Positions 51,316-60,312 are shown, numbered from the stretch's first letter. The stretch: 64,000 nt of DNA from Tunicatimonas pelagia (GCF_030506325.1 NZ_CP120683.1:5770501-5834500); one strand, 5' to 3'. Program-made: numbers and translations. Notes: a model not told the origin generated them from the sequence alone.

Positions 51316-52119
51316 TTAACTGTTATTATTTTCCTTTTGAACTTTACCCAAGCAAGATTCATAAATGGACTCAGCCTGCCCAATAAACCTACTTTGTGGG
51401 TACTTATCGATAAAGTTTTGGTAGAACTCAATGGTTGTGTAGTAGCGATCTCTTTGCTTAGTAATAACACTCTGCTCAGCCAACTGGTACTGAGCCGCTA
51501 GCTTATAATAACTCGCTGCTTCGTTCAGATCAGAGTCCGGATAATCTTTTTGAAAGTTGTCTAATGCGATAATGGCTGCTTCGTGTCGCCTAAGATCAAA
51601 ATACTGCTTGGCATTCGCAAAAGCTTTGATTTCCAGCTTTTCCTGAAGATCATCCAGGATTGCTTCCGCCCGTTCTTTATAATCACTGTACGGATGCCGA
51701 TTAATGAACCGCTGCATAGCATCAATGGCTTCTTTGGTGCTGCTTTGTTCTAAGCTAGGGTTCGGAGATTCTAGGTAGAGCGAGTAAGCGTGCATAAACA
51801 TAGCTTCTTGCGCTTTTTCGCTTCGGGAGTAAGTTTCATAAAACTCTTTAAAGTAGTGAGCACTCAGAATATACTTGCGCTCGTAGTAATGGGCGTAAGC
51901 ATAATAAAACTGAGCGTCTTCCGACTTTTGGGTACCCCGAATGATCGGCAGAACATTTTCCAGTAGTACGGTAGCTCGGTAGTAATCTTTTTCTTCGTAG
52001 TACTTTAAAGCAGCCTCGTATTGCTCTTCCCAACTCCCTTTCTTTAGTAAAGCGCGATAATCGCTACAGCCAAAGGAAATGGTACTAAGGAATAAAAAAA
52101 CAGTAATATATTGTTTCAA
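51316..52119 (-). CDS. bamD: Outer-membrane assembly lipoprotein BamD
   Basis: 267 aa from TTG at 52119 (MKQYITVFLFLSTISFGC). A longer reading starts with TTG at 52143, but that TTG is the end of a -7 promoter element. Lipobox ISFGC ends at Cys18. Five TPR-like units follow (EEQYEAALKYYEEKDYYRAT, YYAYAHYYERKYILSAHYF and others), with the YRALLKKG start typical of BamD. It is the essential helical partner of BamA in beta-barrel insertion. Confidence 0.9.
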   Translation of the reverse strand: MKQYITVFLFLSTISFGCSDYRALLKKGSWEEQYEAALKYYEEKDYYRATVLLENVLPIIRGTQKSEDAQFYYAYAHYYERKYILSAHYFKEFYETYSRSEKAQEAMFMHAYSLYLESPNPSLEQSSTKEAIDAMQRFINRHPYSDYKERAEAILDDLQEKLEIKAFANAKQYFDLRRHEAAIIALDNFQKDYPDSDLNEAASYYKLAAQYQLAEQSVITKQRDRYYTTIEFYQNFIDKYPQSRFIGQAESIYESCLGKVQKENNNS

Positions 52120-52140
52120 ATCGGCGTTTTTTCTAAAGTG

Positions 52141-52171
52141 CAAAGATAGAGCCTTGTCGCACCAATTGCAA
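52141..52171 (-). promoter_or_regulatory. Promoter of bamD-rpoZ-coaBC-porD
   Basis: On the minus strand: TTG (52171-52169), 20-nt spacer, TATCTTTG (52148-52141). Transcription would start about 15 nt before the TTG codon at 52119. Confidence 0.75.
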
Positions 52172-52226
52172 CCACCCAGTGCATCAACAAGTTCCAGATG
52201 TTTTAAAAACGAAGAAGAGAAGTGGC

Positions 52227-52931
52227 TTATTTCCTGACTACAAACTTTTTAGTGGTCACGCTCTGACCATTGAGCTGTAGCGTGTAGAAGTAGATACCGT
52301 TAGGAAACTCGTCAGTAGAGATTTTGAGATTGGTCTCCGCTTGGTCGAGTTGTAGTTTCAGTACCTGATCGCCTAAAATATTATGAACGCTAATGGTAGC
52401 CAGTTGCGATCCATCCTGAAGGTCATAATCAATAGAAGCCGTGCTAGCAACGGGGTTGGGGTACACTTTGCTAATCTGCAAAGCCTCATTGGCAAACAAA
52501 ATGCCGTTCGGAAAGTCATTTTTGATATGATAGCGAAACCGCTCGGTTAGGGTTTCCGATGGATTTGCTATATCGTAAAGGGTCACGGTGAGTTCCCGCG
52601 TTAGCTCATCATACCCGGCATTAAAGTGGATACGTACATCGCGTAGTATTTCACCCGGATTCAGGGTGGTAACTTCTAAGGCACTAAATTGAGAAAAGCA
52701 CTCGTCTCCAATGCAGATAGATGAAAGCTGATCATCCTTATGATAGGAGTCATTTAACTTAAGCCCGAGCCGGATAATGTGATCGCTGCTATTTTTCACC
52801 TGTAGCTCAGTTTCAACCGTGTTTCCGGTAGCTATTGACTCCTCTAAAATAGGATCTAATAGCGTAATACTCTGACCAAAAGTCAACGCAGAAACTGCTG
52901 TTAAAAGTGATATGAGTAAAAATAGTCGCAC
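52227..52931 (-). CDS. T9SS type A sorting-domain protein
   Basis: 234 aa. Signal peptide (ends ALTFGQ), an N-terminal beta-sandwich of about 130 residues (VETELQVKNSSDHIIRLGLK) and a C-terminal type IX sorting domain (about 155-234: ISKVYPNPVASTASIDYDL, FPNGIYFYTLQLNG, TTKKFVVRK). The cargo is exported and anchored at the cell surface by T9SS. The N-terminal domain has no recognised function; a LEA- or CARDB-like adhesin role is possible. Confidence 0.87.
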   Translation of the reverse strand: MRLFLLISLLTAVSALTFGQSITLLDPILEESIATGNTVETELQVKNSSDHIIRLGLKLNDSYHKDDQLSSICIGDECFSQFSALEVTTLNPGEILRDVRIHFNAGYDELTRELTVTLYDIANPSETLTERFRYHIKNDFPNGILFANEALQISKVYPNPVASTASIDYDLQDGSQLATISVHNILGDQVLKLQLDQAETNLKISTDEFPNGIYFYTLQLNGQSVTTKKFVVRK

Positions 52932-53273
52932 TAAACGTTATTGTTCTTTCAATATTTTATAAAAGTAACCGATTTTTTTTCTCATAAACAATTAAATACC
53001 CAAGATTTGTTACACTTCTCTCAATCAGACTAAGATGCATTCCTGACATAACCATAGTATTGCTTGGCGTTTATTATCCTCCATAATTTTGTTAACAGCC
53101 TTTTGTTGGGTTAGCAACGAGTACATTTTTGAAGAATATATTCTAAAAGGTACATTTACAGATTCCTTACCGGTTTGTATCTTCAAAATTTGAGGGCAAA
53201 GTGGGTTGGTTAGCATACTCAATCAGTTTGTATTATCTTCCCTGCCCATACCATTTTACTACACTACCAATAG
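52932..53273. other. Divergent intergenic region, 342 nt
   Basis: Holds a candidate minus-strand promoter for the T9SS protein: TTG (52991-52989), 21-nt spacer, TACTTTTA (52967-52960). On the plus strand TAATTTTG (53084-53091) with TTG 17 or 21 nt upstream could serve the sugar operon with a long leader. A 65-codon minus-strand frame (53025-53222) has no sign of being a gene. Confidence 0.45.
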
Positions 53274-54323
53274 ATGTCTGTGATTAAAGGTCCTGGTATT
53301 TTTTTAGCGCAATTTCTAAACGAAAGTCCACCGTTCAATCAATTGGATACGATTAGTGCTTGGGCAGCCAATCTGGGCTACTGTGGTATTCAAATTCCTA
53401 CTTGGGACACCAGGGTGATTGATTTGAGTCAAGCAGCTGATTCAAAAGACTACTGCGATGATTTGAAAGGAAAATTAGGTGAGCAAGGGATAGAAGTGGT
53501 TGAGCTGGCTTCCTATCTACAAGGGCAGGTAATGGCCATGCATCCGGCGTACGAGCGGTTGTTTCAACCATTTTATCCAGCAGGGCTGAGCGATCAACAA
53601 CGGGTGGAGTGGGCGAGTGAGGAGCTTCGGAAAACTGTTCAAGCTTCAGTAAATATGGGCACGACGAATATTTCGGTACTATCGGGTGGGTTGGCCTGGC
53701 CGTATTTATACCCTTGGCCCCAGCGCTCAGGTGGACTGATTGAGGAAGCTTTTCAGGAATTATCTAAACGTTGGCTACCGTTACTGGATTACGCTTACGA
53801 AAATGGCGTAACGTTTGGCTACGAACTGCATCCGGGTTCTGATCTGTACGATGGAGCTACCTTCCAGCAGTTTCTAGAACATACCAATCAGCATCCGGCG
53901 GTTGGCATCACCTACGACCCTAGTCATTTGCTGCTTCAGCAACTGGATTATCTAGAGTTTATTAACATCTTTGCCGACCGGATAAAAGCTTTTCATGTGA
54001 AAGATGCGGAGTTTAATCCGACTGGTTTGCAGGGAGTGTACGGCGGGTACCAATCGTGGAAAGAACGAGCCGGACGATTTCGCTCTTTGGGAGATGGTCA
54101 GGTTGATTTCAGTCGGGTTTTTTCCTTGCTGACGGAGCATGGTTACGACGGCTGGGCTATTTTAGAGTGGGAGTGCTGCGTGAAAAGCCCGGAGCAAGGA
54201 GCCAAGGAAGGAGCATCCTTTATTCAACGCCATTTGATTGATGCTACCGCCCAAGCATTCGATGACTTTGCCAAAAGTGAAACTGACCGAACGATGAACC
54301 GGGAAATTCTCGGATTAGAATAA
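53274..54323 (+). CDS. Sugar phosphate isomerase/epimerase (xylose isomerase-like TIM barrel)
   Basis: 349 aa. AP-endonuclease-2-type TIM barrel. Likely metal ligands lie in FGYELHPGSD (Glu), ITYDPSHLL (Asp, His), AFHVKDAEF (His, Asp) and AILEWECC (Glu). The many conserved aromatics (GGLAWPYLYPWPQRSGG) belong to a subgroup often found in sugar catabolic clusters. First gene of a five-gene metabolic run; 17 nt before the transketolase N subunit. Substrate unknown. Confidence 0.85.
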   Translation: MSVIKGPGIFLAQFLNESPPFNQLDTISAWAANLGYCGIQIPTWDTRVIDLSQAADSKDYCDDLKGKLGEQGIEVVELASYLQGQVMAMHPAYERLFQPFYPAGLSDQQRVEWASEELRKTVQASVNMGTTNISVLSGGLAWPYLYPWPQRSGGLIEEAFQELSKRWLPLLDYAYENGVTFGYELHPGSDLYDGATFQQFLEHTNQHPAVGITYDPSHLLLQQLDYLEFINIFADRIKAFHVKDAEFNPTGLQGVYGGYQSWKERAGRFRSLGDGQVDFSRVFSLLTEHGYDGWAILEWECCVKSPEQGAKEGASFIQRHLIDATAQAFDDFAKSETDRTMNREILGLE

Positions 54324-54340
54324 ATTCATAACCTAACTCA

Positions 54341-55168
54341 ATGATTGACGAAGAAAAGATCATAGAATTAAAGAAAAAAGCGGTTGAGATTCGCCGAGAG
54401 ATCGTCACGATGGTGCACCGGGCGAATTCAGGGCACGTAGGCGGCAGTTTGGGCGCGACAGATATTCTAGTGGCTCTGTACTATCACGTAATGAACCATC
54501 GCCCGGATCAGCCAGATTGGGAAAATAGAGATCGGTTTGTGCTGTCCAAAGGACACTGTACTCCGGTGATTTACGCCGTATTGGCTGACTGTGGCTATTT
54601 TCCTAAGGAAGATTTAAAGATGTTCCGTAGACCGGGTTCTCACCTTCAGGGGCATCCCCACCAACCGAAAACCCCAGGCATTGAAGCCAATACGGGCACA
54701 CTGGGGCTAGGAATTTCTACTGGACTGGGTATGGCGTTGGGAGCTAAGCTTCGCGGTCAATCTCACTACTACTATATTATGTGTGGCGATGGGGAGATTC
54801 AGGAAGGGCAGGCTTGGGAAGCCGCGATGTTTGCCAATAAGTATAAACTAGACAATGTAATCGGGTTCGTAGATCGTAATTATTTGCAGACCGACGGCAA
54901 CTCCGAAGATATTATGCCGCTCGATCCGCTGGCCCCCAAGTGGGAAAGCTTTGGATGGAAAGTATTTACTATTGATGGACACGATTATCAGCAAATCATT
55001 CAAACGGTAGAAGATGCCAAGCAGGAAACTCAGCCGGTTATGATTATTGCCAATACCACCAAAGGAAAAGGAGTTTCGTTTATGGAAAACGAAGTAAGCT
55101 GGCACGGCACTCCCCCCGACAAAGAAGCCTACGAAAACGCACTAAAGGAACTAACCGATGGAATTTAA
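54341..55168 (+). CDS. Transketolase, N-terminal (thiamine diphosphate) subunit
   Basis: 275 aa, only the first half of a classical transketolase. Contains HRANSGHVGGSLGATDILVA, FVLSKGHCTPVIYAVL and the ThDP motif GDGEIQEGQAWEAAMFANK followed by NVIGFVDRN. It functions with the next gene, whose start it overlaps by 11 nt. Two-subunit transketolases are frequent in dedicated sugar pathways (for example apulose-4-phosphate transketolase). Confidence 0.94.
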   Translation: MIDEEKIIELKKKAVEIRREIVTMVHRANSGHVGGSLGATDILVALYYHVMNHRPDQPDWENRDRFVLSKGHCTPVIYAVLADCGYFPKEDLKMFRRPGSHLQGHPHQPKTPGIEANTGTLGLGISTGLGMALGAKLRGQSHYYYIMCGDGEIQEGQAWEAAMFANKYKLDNVIGFVDRNYLQTDGNSEDIMPLDPLAPKWESFGWKVFTIDGHDYQQIIQTVEDAKQETQPVMIIANTTKGKGVSFMENEVSWHGTPPDKEAYENALKELTDGI

Positions 55169-56084
55169 GCAAACCCGCCAGGGCTACGTGGATGGTCTGA
55201 AAGAACTAGCCAAAGATCATGATAATCTGGTGGTGCTGGACGCGGATGTAGCCAAAGCCACCAAAACTTATGAGTTTGAAGATGAGTACCCCGACCGCTT
55301 CTTTAACTGCGGAGTGCAGGAGCAGAATATGCTATCGGTAGCGGCGGGCTTAGCGTTGGAAGGGTATATTCCCTTTGCTTCCACATTCGGGGTATTTGCT
55401 ACTTGCCGGGCGGGTGACCAGATGCGGAACTCAATTGCCTACCCCAAACTGAACGTAAAGATTGGGGCAACCCACTGTGGTATCAGTACCGGGGGAGATG
55501 GCGCATCCCACCAAGCCAACGAAGACATTGCCATTGCCCGCGTCTTCCCAAATATGACCGTCCTAGTACCTGGCGACTATGAAGAAGCCAAGCAGGCAAC
55601 CATTGCCGCTGCTAAACACAATGGCCCAGTATACCTCCGTTTCGGACGAGATGCTTATCCGGTAGTGGAAGAGGTTCACACAGATTTTACCATTGGCAAA
55701 GCTAAGTTACTACGAGAAGGAACTGATATTACCATCATCACCACCGGAATTATGGTAAGCGAAGGGTTGCAAGCAGCAGACACACTTTCCCAAGCAGGTT
55801 ATTCAGTACGAGTACTGCATTTACCTACTATAAAACCATTGGATGTCGAAGCAGTCATTGCAGCGGCCAAAGAAACCAAAGGAATTATCACTGCCGAAGA
55901 GCATTCTATTATCGGTGGATTAGGCGAAGCTGTGGCCGGAGTGGTAGGCGAGCATCACCCTTGCCCCATCATTCGGGTAGGAGTACAGGATGTTTTCGGA
56001 GAGTCTGGACAAGCTGATGAACTGCTGGATTTGTATGGACTACGGGCGAAGAATATTGTAGAAGCAGCGAGAAGAATATTGTAA
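55158..56084 (+). CDS. Transketolase, C-terminal (pyrimidine-binding) subunit
   Basis: 308 aa. The pyrimidine domain has FFNCGVQEQNMLSVAAGLAL with the Glu that activates thiamine diphosphate; the C-terminal regulatory domain (about 185-308) carries TIITTGIMVSEGLQAADTLS and SIIGGLGEAVAGVV. Together with the preceding subunit it transfers two-carbon units between sugar phosphates. Ends 50 nt before the orphan SUKH-like gene. Confidence 0.94.
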   Translation: MEFKQTRQGYVDGLKELAKDHDNLVVLDADVAKATKTYEFEDEYPDRFFNCGVQEQNMLSVAAGLALEGYIPFASTFGVFATCRAGDQMRNSIAYPKLNVKIGATHCGISTGGDGASHQANEDIAIARVFPNMTVLVPGDYEEAKQATIAAAKHNGPVYLRFGRDAYPVVEEVHTDFTIGKAKLLREGTDITIITTGIMVSEGLQAADTLSQAGYSVRVLHLPTIKPLDVEAVIAAAKETKGIITAEEHSIIGGLGEAVAGVVGEHHPCPIIRVGVQDVFGESGQADELLDLYGLRAKNIVEAARRIL

Positions 56085-56134
56085 GTGTTGAAGTGTTAGA
56101 GCGCTACAGTGTTAGGTGATATGAATGAGGTACT

Positions 56135-56740
56135 ATGATTTCAGCGGAAGATTTTAAACGGTTATGGAATGAAGAATGGTCACCTCTAATTTCGTACAGT
56201 AAAGAGACAATTCAGGATGTTCCCATTAGTGAAGTTACCAGAGAATTTTTAATAAGATCGGGATTACCTGATAGTTGTGCGCCATTTCTTAGCTTCAATC
56301 AAAAGGTATATTATGAAGGTCTAAAAAGTATTAAAGAAGAATATGAATTGGAAAATAATGACTTCGTGAGCTACTACGCAATCGGAAGTGGCGATAATGT
56401 CTCAGTTTGCATCGACACAGAAAGGGACGACCAGATATTTCAAATTGATATTCACCATGTTTATAATGTAGATTCAAAAGAAGATACAGATTACCACGAG
56501 GATTATATACCTGTTATGTTTATGAATACTTACATAGAACATTTAGCTCACTGTCTATTAGAGTATCATAACTTCGTAGAGGATATAAGATTAGTTAGAA
56601 ACAATCAACCAGCTATTGAAATTCAGCTAACAGAAATAGAATCAAATAAACTAGTGGCAAAGCTTCTAAATGCTGATCAAAACTGCCTAAGGAAAAAATC
56701 TTATTGGTGGTTCGAGCTTGAAGGATTGAAAACACCGTAA
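56135..56740 (+). CDS. SUKH-like (SMI1/KNR4 superfamily) orphan protein
   Basis: 201 aa, no signal or membrane span. The pattern SEVTREFLIRSGLPDSCAPF, YYAIGSGDNVSVCIDTE, QIFQIDIHHVYNV and VMFMNTYIEHLAHCLLEYHN resembles SUKH-4-type immunity proteins, which neutralise contact-dependent or polymorphic toxins. No toxin is adjacent. The gene is visibly richer in A and T than the flanking metabolic genes and stands between genes that otherwise overlap or abut. GTTAGGTG (56111-56118) and CACCTAAC (56744-56751) flank it. Family call is by eye and tentative. Confidence 0.55.
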   Translation: MISAEDFKRLWNEEWSPLISYSKETIQDVPISEVTREFLIRSGLPDSCAPFLSFNQKVYYEGLKSIKEEYELENNDFVSYYAIGSGDNVSVCIDTERDDQIFQIDIHHVYNVDSKEDTDYHEDYIPVMFMNTYIEHLAHCLLEYHNFVEDIRLVRNNQPAIEIQLTEIESNKLVAKLLNADQNCLRKKSYWWFELEGLKTP

Positions 56741-56752
56741 CACCACCTAACT

Positions 56753-57784
56753 ATGAAGGCTCTAATAAAATACGACAAAGGTTCCGGTAACGTAGAGCTA
56801 CGCGAGACTGAAGAGCCAATTCGGGCAGCGAATCAGGTGATGCTCGAGATTGCTCACTGTGGTATTTGTGGTACTGATCTACACGTGTATCACGATACGT
56901 TTCGAAATTATCCGCCAGTAATTCTTGGGCATGAGTTTTCTGGGCGAGTGGTTGATGTTGGATCAGAAGTGAAAGACGTGCAACTAGGCGATACGTTTAG
57001 TGTGCTGGGCGCGACAGCGATACAGTGTGGTAGTTGTGAGTACTGTGAGCGGGGAGAGTTTATGTTTTGCGCCAATCGTCGGGGAATGGGGCACGGCGTA
57101 AACGGAGCTTTCACCAAGTACGCCGCCGTTCGGTCGGATCAACTGTTCAAAATTCCCGAAGGCGTATCGATGGAATATGGGGCACTGGTAGAACCATTGG
57201 CAGTGGCCGTACACGTAGTAGAAGAAGTGGCTTCCTTTCGGCTGGGCGATGTGGTGTTGCTATCCGGGCCGGGGCCAATCGGACTGCTGTGCCTAAAAAT
57301 GCTGCTAGCTCATGGTCTAAAGGTGATTGTAGCTGGTGCCAGCGACGATGATATGCGACTGGAAATGGCTCGTAAGTACGGTGCCGCTCGCACGGTAGTC
57401 GTTAACCAAGAAAATCTGGCTGAAGCGATTGCCGAAGAAACTGGCGGACAGGGAGTAGCTTTGGCAATTGAAACTGCGGGAGCCGAAGCTTCGGTACAAA
57501 ACTGTATGCAGTCGTTGCGCCCGTTAGGGTGCTACGTGCAGGTAGGTCATTTTGGTCGAGATCTCACTTTGCCGTGGGATTTGGTGGCATTCCGGCAATT
57601 AAAGATTTACGGTTCGGTAGGGTACACCAAAGAAACCTGGCGGCGGACGATGCAAATTTTGGGTCAGCAAACCCTAGATTTGAGCGATGTCATCACGCAC
57701 CGCTTTTCACTGTCTGATTGGCGTAAGGGTTTCGATCTGATGGAAGAAAAACAAGCGGTAAAAGTACTTTTGAACCCAGAATAG
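56753..57784 (+). CDS. Zinc-dependent alcohol/polyol dehydrogenase (MDR family)
   Basis: 343 aa. Catalytic zinc ligands Cys39 (HCGICGTDLH), His60 and Glu61 (GHEFSG) and the structural-zinc lobe with Cys92, Cys95, Cys98 and Cys106 are complete. The Rossmann loop LSGPGPIGLLCLK binds NAD(P). Closest in look to sorbitol, threonine or galactitol dehydrogenases. It is 12 nt after the SUKH-like gene and 1 nt before the SDR, which suggests sequential oxidation or reduction of a polyol. Confidence 0.9.
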   Translation: MKALIKYDKGSGNVELRETEEPIRAANQVMLEIAHCGICGTDLHVYHDTFRNYPPVILGHEFSGRVVDVGSEVKDVQLGDTFSVLGATAIQCGSCEYCERGEFMFCANRRGMGHGVNGAFTKYAAVRSDQLFKIPEGVSMEYGALVEPLAVAVHVVEEVASFRLGDVVLLSGPGPIGLLCLKMLLAHGLKVIVAGASDDDMRLEMARKYGAARTVVVNQENLAEAIAEETGGQGVALAIETAGAEASVQNCMQSLRPLGCYVQVGHFGRDLTLPWDLVAFRQLKIYGSVGYTKETWRRTMQILGQQTLDLSDVITHRFSLSDWRKGFDLMEEKQAVKVLLNPE

Positions 57785-57785
57785 T

Positions 57786-58562
57786 ATGCGCTTCAAAAAT
57801 AGAGTAGCAGTAATTACTGGAGCCGGAACCGGCATCGGTTACGAGATTGCCCGACATTTAGTACAAGAAGGAGCATCCATAGTACTCAATGATCTGGATA
57901 CTTCACTAGCCCATCAAGCGGCAGATGCAATTCAATCGGAAGGGGAAGGGAAGTGCGTAGCCTTCCCGGGGGATGCTAGTCAGGTAGAATTTGCTCAGCA
58001 AATTGTAAAAGAAGCCGTAATCCAGTTCGGCAGGGTAGATATGGTAGTTCCCAACGCGGGAATTACCATGTTTGGGGATTTTTTTAGCTTCAAGCCGGAA
58101 GACTTTCAGAAAGTAGTGGACTTGAATTTGCGAGGTGGTTTTTTTCTGACTCAAGCGGCTGCTCAGCAAATGCGGGAGCAAGGGCAAGGCGGGCGTGTTC
58201 TACTAATGTCATCGGTTATCGGGGTGCAAGCGGCCGCTAAGTTGACTGTTTACGCCATGACTAAAGCTGCGCTAAGTATGATGGCAAAAAATCTGGTGGC
58301 GGAGCTTTCACCATATCAGATTACGATCAATGCGGTGGCACCCGGAGCCACGGTAACCGATCGGACTTTGCAGGAAGATGAAAACTACGTAGAAAGCTGG
58401 CGACAGGTAACTCCCACGCAGCGTCCGGCGGAAACATCCGATATTGCTCAAGCGGCGTTGTTCTTTCTTTCTGCGGAAGCTTCTCAGGTTACCGGCCAAA
58501 CCTTAATCGTGGACGGTGGCTGGACGGCCACCAGTCCTTTTCCTTATGATAAGGAGTCTTAA
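57786..58562 (+). CDS. Short-chain dehydrogenase/reductase
   Basis: 258 aa, classical SDR. Cofactor loop TGAGTGIG (11-18), NAG at 90-92, catalytic Ser142/143, Tyr156 and Lys160 (YAMTK), and the C-terminal VTGQTLIVDGGWT. Often annotated as glucose 1-dehydrogenase-like or 3-oxoacyl-ACP reductase-like; the sugar context favours a polyol or keto-sugar substrate. Last gene of the operon, followed by a cluster of hairpins. Confidence 0.9.
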   Translation: MRFKNRVAVITGAGTGIGYEIARHLVQEGASIVLNDLDTSLAHQAADAIQSEGEGKCVAFPGDASQVEFAQQIVKEAVIQFGRVDMVVPNAGITMFGDFFSFKPEDFQKVVDLNLRGGFFLTQAAAQQMREQGQGGRVLLMSSVIGVQAAAKLTVYAMTKAALSMMAKNLVAELSPYQITINAVAPGATVTDRTLQEDENYVESWRQVTPTQRPAETSDIAQAALFFLSAEASQVTGQTLIVDGGWTATSPFPYDKES

Positions 58563-58607
58563 AATAACTGGCAAAAAAAATTAAACCCAGGGAGAAACTA
58601 CCCGTAT

Positions 58608-58676
58608 CCCCGGATGAGCAGAGCGAATTCCGGGGTCTCTCCCATGCTAAGTGGGAGATGCCGGAATAAATCCGGC
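58608..58676 (+). repeat. Three adjacent hairpins at the end of the sugar operon
   Basis: CCCCGGA/TCCGGGG (58608-58614, 58629-58635), TCTCCCA/TGGGAGA (58638-58644, 58652-58658) and GCCGGA/TCCGGC (58660-58665, 58671-58676). All stems are perfect. They lie between convergent genes; no T-run follows, so they act as a bidirectional barrier or are a mobile repeat unit rather than a textbook terminator. Confidence 0.7.
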
Positions 58677-58725
58677 AAGAGTGGCTATTGTTTATTTCTG
58701 ACTTATCTTATCACCATCTATGTCT

Positions 58726-60312
58726 TTAAGGAAACGTGGGAATGGGAACGGGTTTCACCTCAATGTTGATGGGGGGAGGGCCGGGGACATCGGGGGGAAT
58801 ATAGTTGAAGATAGTTTCCAGTGTAGGGCGTTCTTCAATTCGCCAAGCAAATCCATCTAGTTTAGTTTCTTCGGGAGTAATTTCGTGGGGAGGGATAAAC
58901 TTTCCTTCTGGTTTTACATCAAACTTGATGCTGCTCAGCTCGTTTTCATCGAAATAGATGTAAATATCGCTGCACAGAATACGGTTCATCGCCACAATCA
59001 CCGAATCGCCCTGTAAGGGAAAATAGATACTTTCGCCGTTGCCGTGAACATTAATGTTGGATATATTTCCCTCATTAAAAAATGCTTCCATATCTCGTCC
59101 CTTAATCTGATTGAAATTACTGAGCGTATCGGTAGAGACGACGAAGGAATTGTCTGTAGCGTTCATTTTGTGAATTTGCCCGTTCACCAGCTCTATGTTA
59201 ATTGAGTCGGCTTCAATCTGGCTACCCTGCGCCCACAGTACTGGGTCTTGATAGAAAAAAAGCATGGAGTCGAGAAGATTATACGCTAGTGAATCGGCAA
59301 TACCCTGAAGATCCGAACGATAAATGCGAACGTTGGGATAAGCCAGAATGCGCTCATTGGCCGGAATAGAATCTTCCACACTAACCAGCGTATCCGCCGC
59401 CAGATACAAAGTGTCGCCTTCCATAACCTTCTTCATCACCGGATTACCATAAATCTTCGTCACCCCTTCTTCGAGCTGATAGAAAGCCGAATCGCCGATA
59501 ATAATCACATCTTGCTCCTTAGAAACCATTTCAACATTACTAGTCGCATTGTATCGTTTATTCAGCTCATCAGCAAACAGTCGGTCGGCACTAATCAGAT
59601 ACGCATCGGTCTCAATCGTACCCAATCCGAAAATAGACTGCTTATCGGTGGTACTGATTTCACTACCGGCCTCCGCATTGAGTTGCGTACTATCTTCGGA
59701 TGTAATAACTGTGGGGCCTCGCGTGTAGGCAACCTGGGTAGCGGTGTTGTATTCCAGCGTATCGGCTTCCAATGTGTACTCAGGATTAACCAGTACCACA
59801 CTGTCCTTAAAAGCAGCCAAATTAGTGGCTGTTCGGTAATTGCCTAAGCGACTAGTTAGCACGTTGGTGGTATCCACCAGTTTGCCACCGTTGTAGTAAT
59901 ACGCAATATTGTCGGCCAGATTGTAGTCTAAAAAATCGGTATACAGTGTCATGCTAGGGTCGCGGTAGATTACGTTATCCCGCATTTCCGCTATTTTATT
60001 ATCGCCATCGTAGCGCAGTTGCCCTCCGGTTACTACAATCGTATCCCCCTCCTCAATTCGCACAATGTCGCCGAAGACCTCGGTGAAATTTCGGTCTTGG
60101 TAGTAGATCACCGAATCACCAAAAATGCGGGTATTGCCCTGTACTAGCTGAACATCGCCAATAAGCTTGCGATAACTATTTCCGGCAGCATCCTTACCGC
60201 CGGTTAACCGCTCGGCCTTATCAATCTTTATTTTACTCTGACCGAAAGCCGGTGCCACGCCGATAAAAGCAAGTAAACTGATGACGATGGCTATGCGTAC
60301 TATGTTATTCAT
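58726..60312 (-). CDS. OstA-like LPS transport protein
   Basis: 528 aa. Signal peptide (ends PAFGQS), then repeated beta strands of the OstA/LptA type, with repeating patterns of gene-unit size (for example GDSVIYYQDRNFTEVFGDIV, TDFLDYNLADNIAYYYNGG and LEADTLEYNTATQVAYTRG). It probably forms part of the periplasmic bridge that carries lipopolysaccharide outward. Longer than proteobacterial LptA (about 185 aa), as is normal for Bacteroidota OstA-like proteins. The C-terminus is proline-rich. Divergent from tilS. Confidence 0.85.
   Translation of the reverse strand: MNNIVRIAIVISLLAFIGVAPAFGQSKIKIDKAERLTGGKDAAGNSYRKLIGDVQLVQGNTRIFGDSVIYYQDRNFTEVFGDIVRIEEGDTIVVTGGQLRYDGDNKIAEMRDNVIYRDPSMTLYTDFLDYNLADNIAYYYNGGKLVDTTNVLTSRLGNYRTATNLAAFKDSVVLVNPEYTLEADTLEYNTATQVAYTRGPTVITSEDSTQLNAEAGSEISTTDKQSIFGLGTIETDAYLISADRLFADELNKRYNATSNVEMVSKEQDVIIIGDSAFYQLEEGVTKIYGNPVMKKVMEGDTLYLAADTLVSVEDSIPANERILAYPNVRIYRSDLQGIADSLAYNLLDSMLFFYQDPVLWAQGSQIEADSINIELVNGQIHKMNATDNSFVVSTDTLSNFNQIKGRDMEAFFNEGNISNINVHGNGESIYFPLQGDSVIVAMNRILCSDIYIYFDENELSSIKFDVKPEGKFIPPHEITPEETKLDGFAWRIEERPTLETIFNYIPPDVPGPPPINIEVKPVPIPTFP

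Noticed and set aside
53025-53222. 65-codon minus-strand frame in the 342-nt gap
   Set aside because: No recognisable domain, no start signal, composition of random AT-rich DNA.
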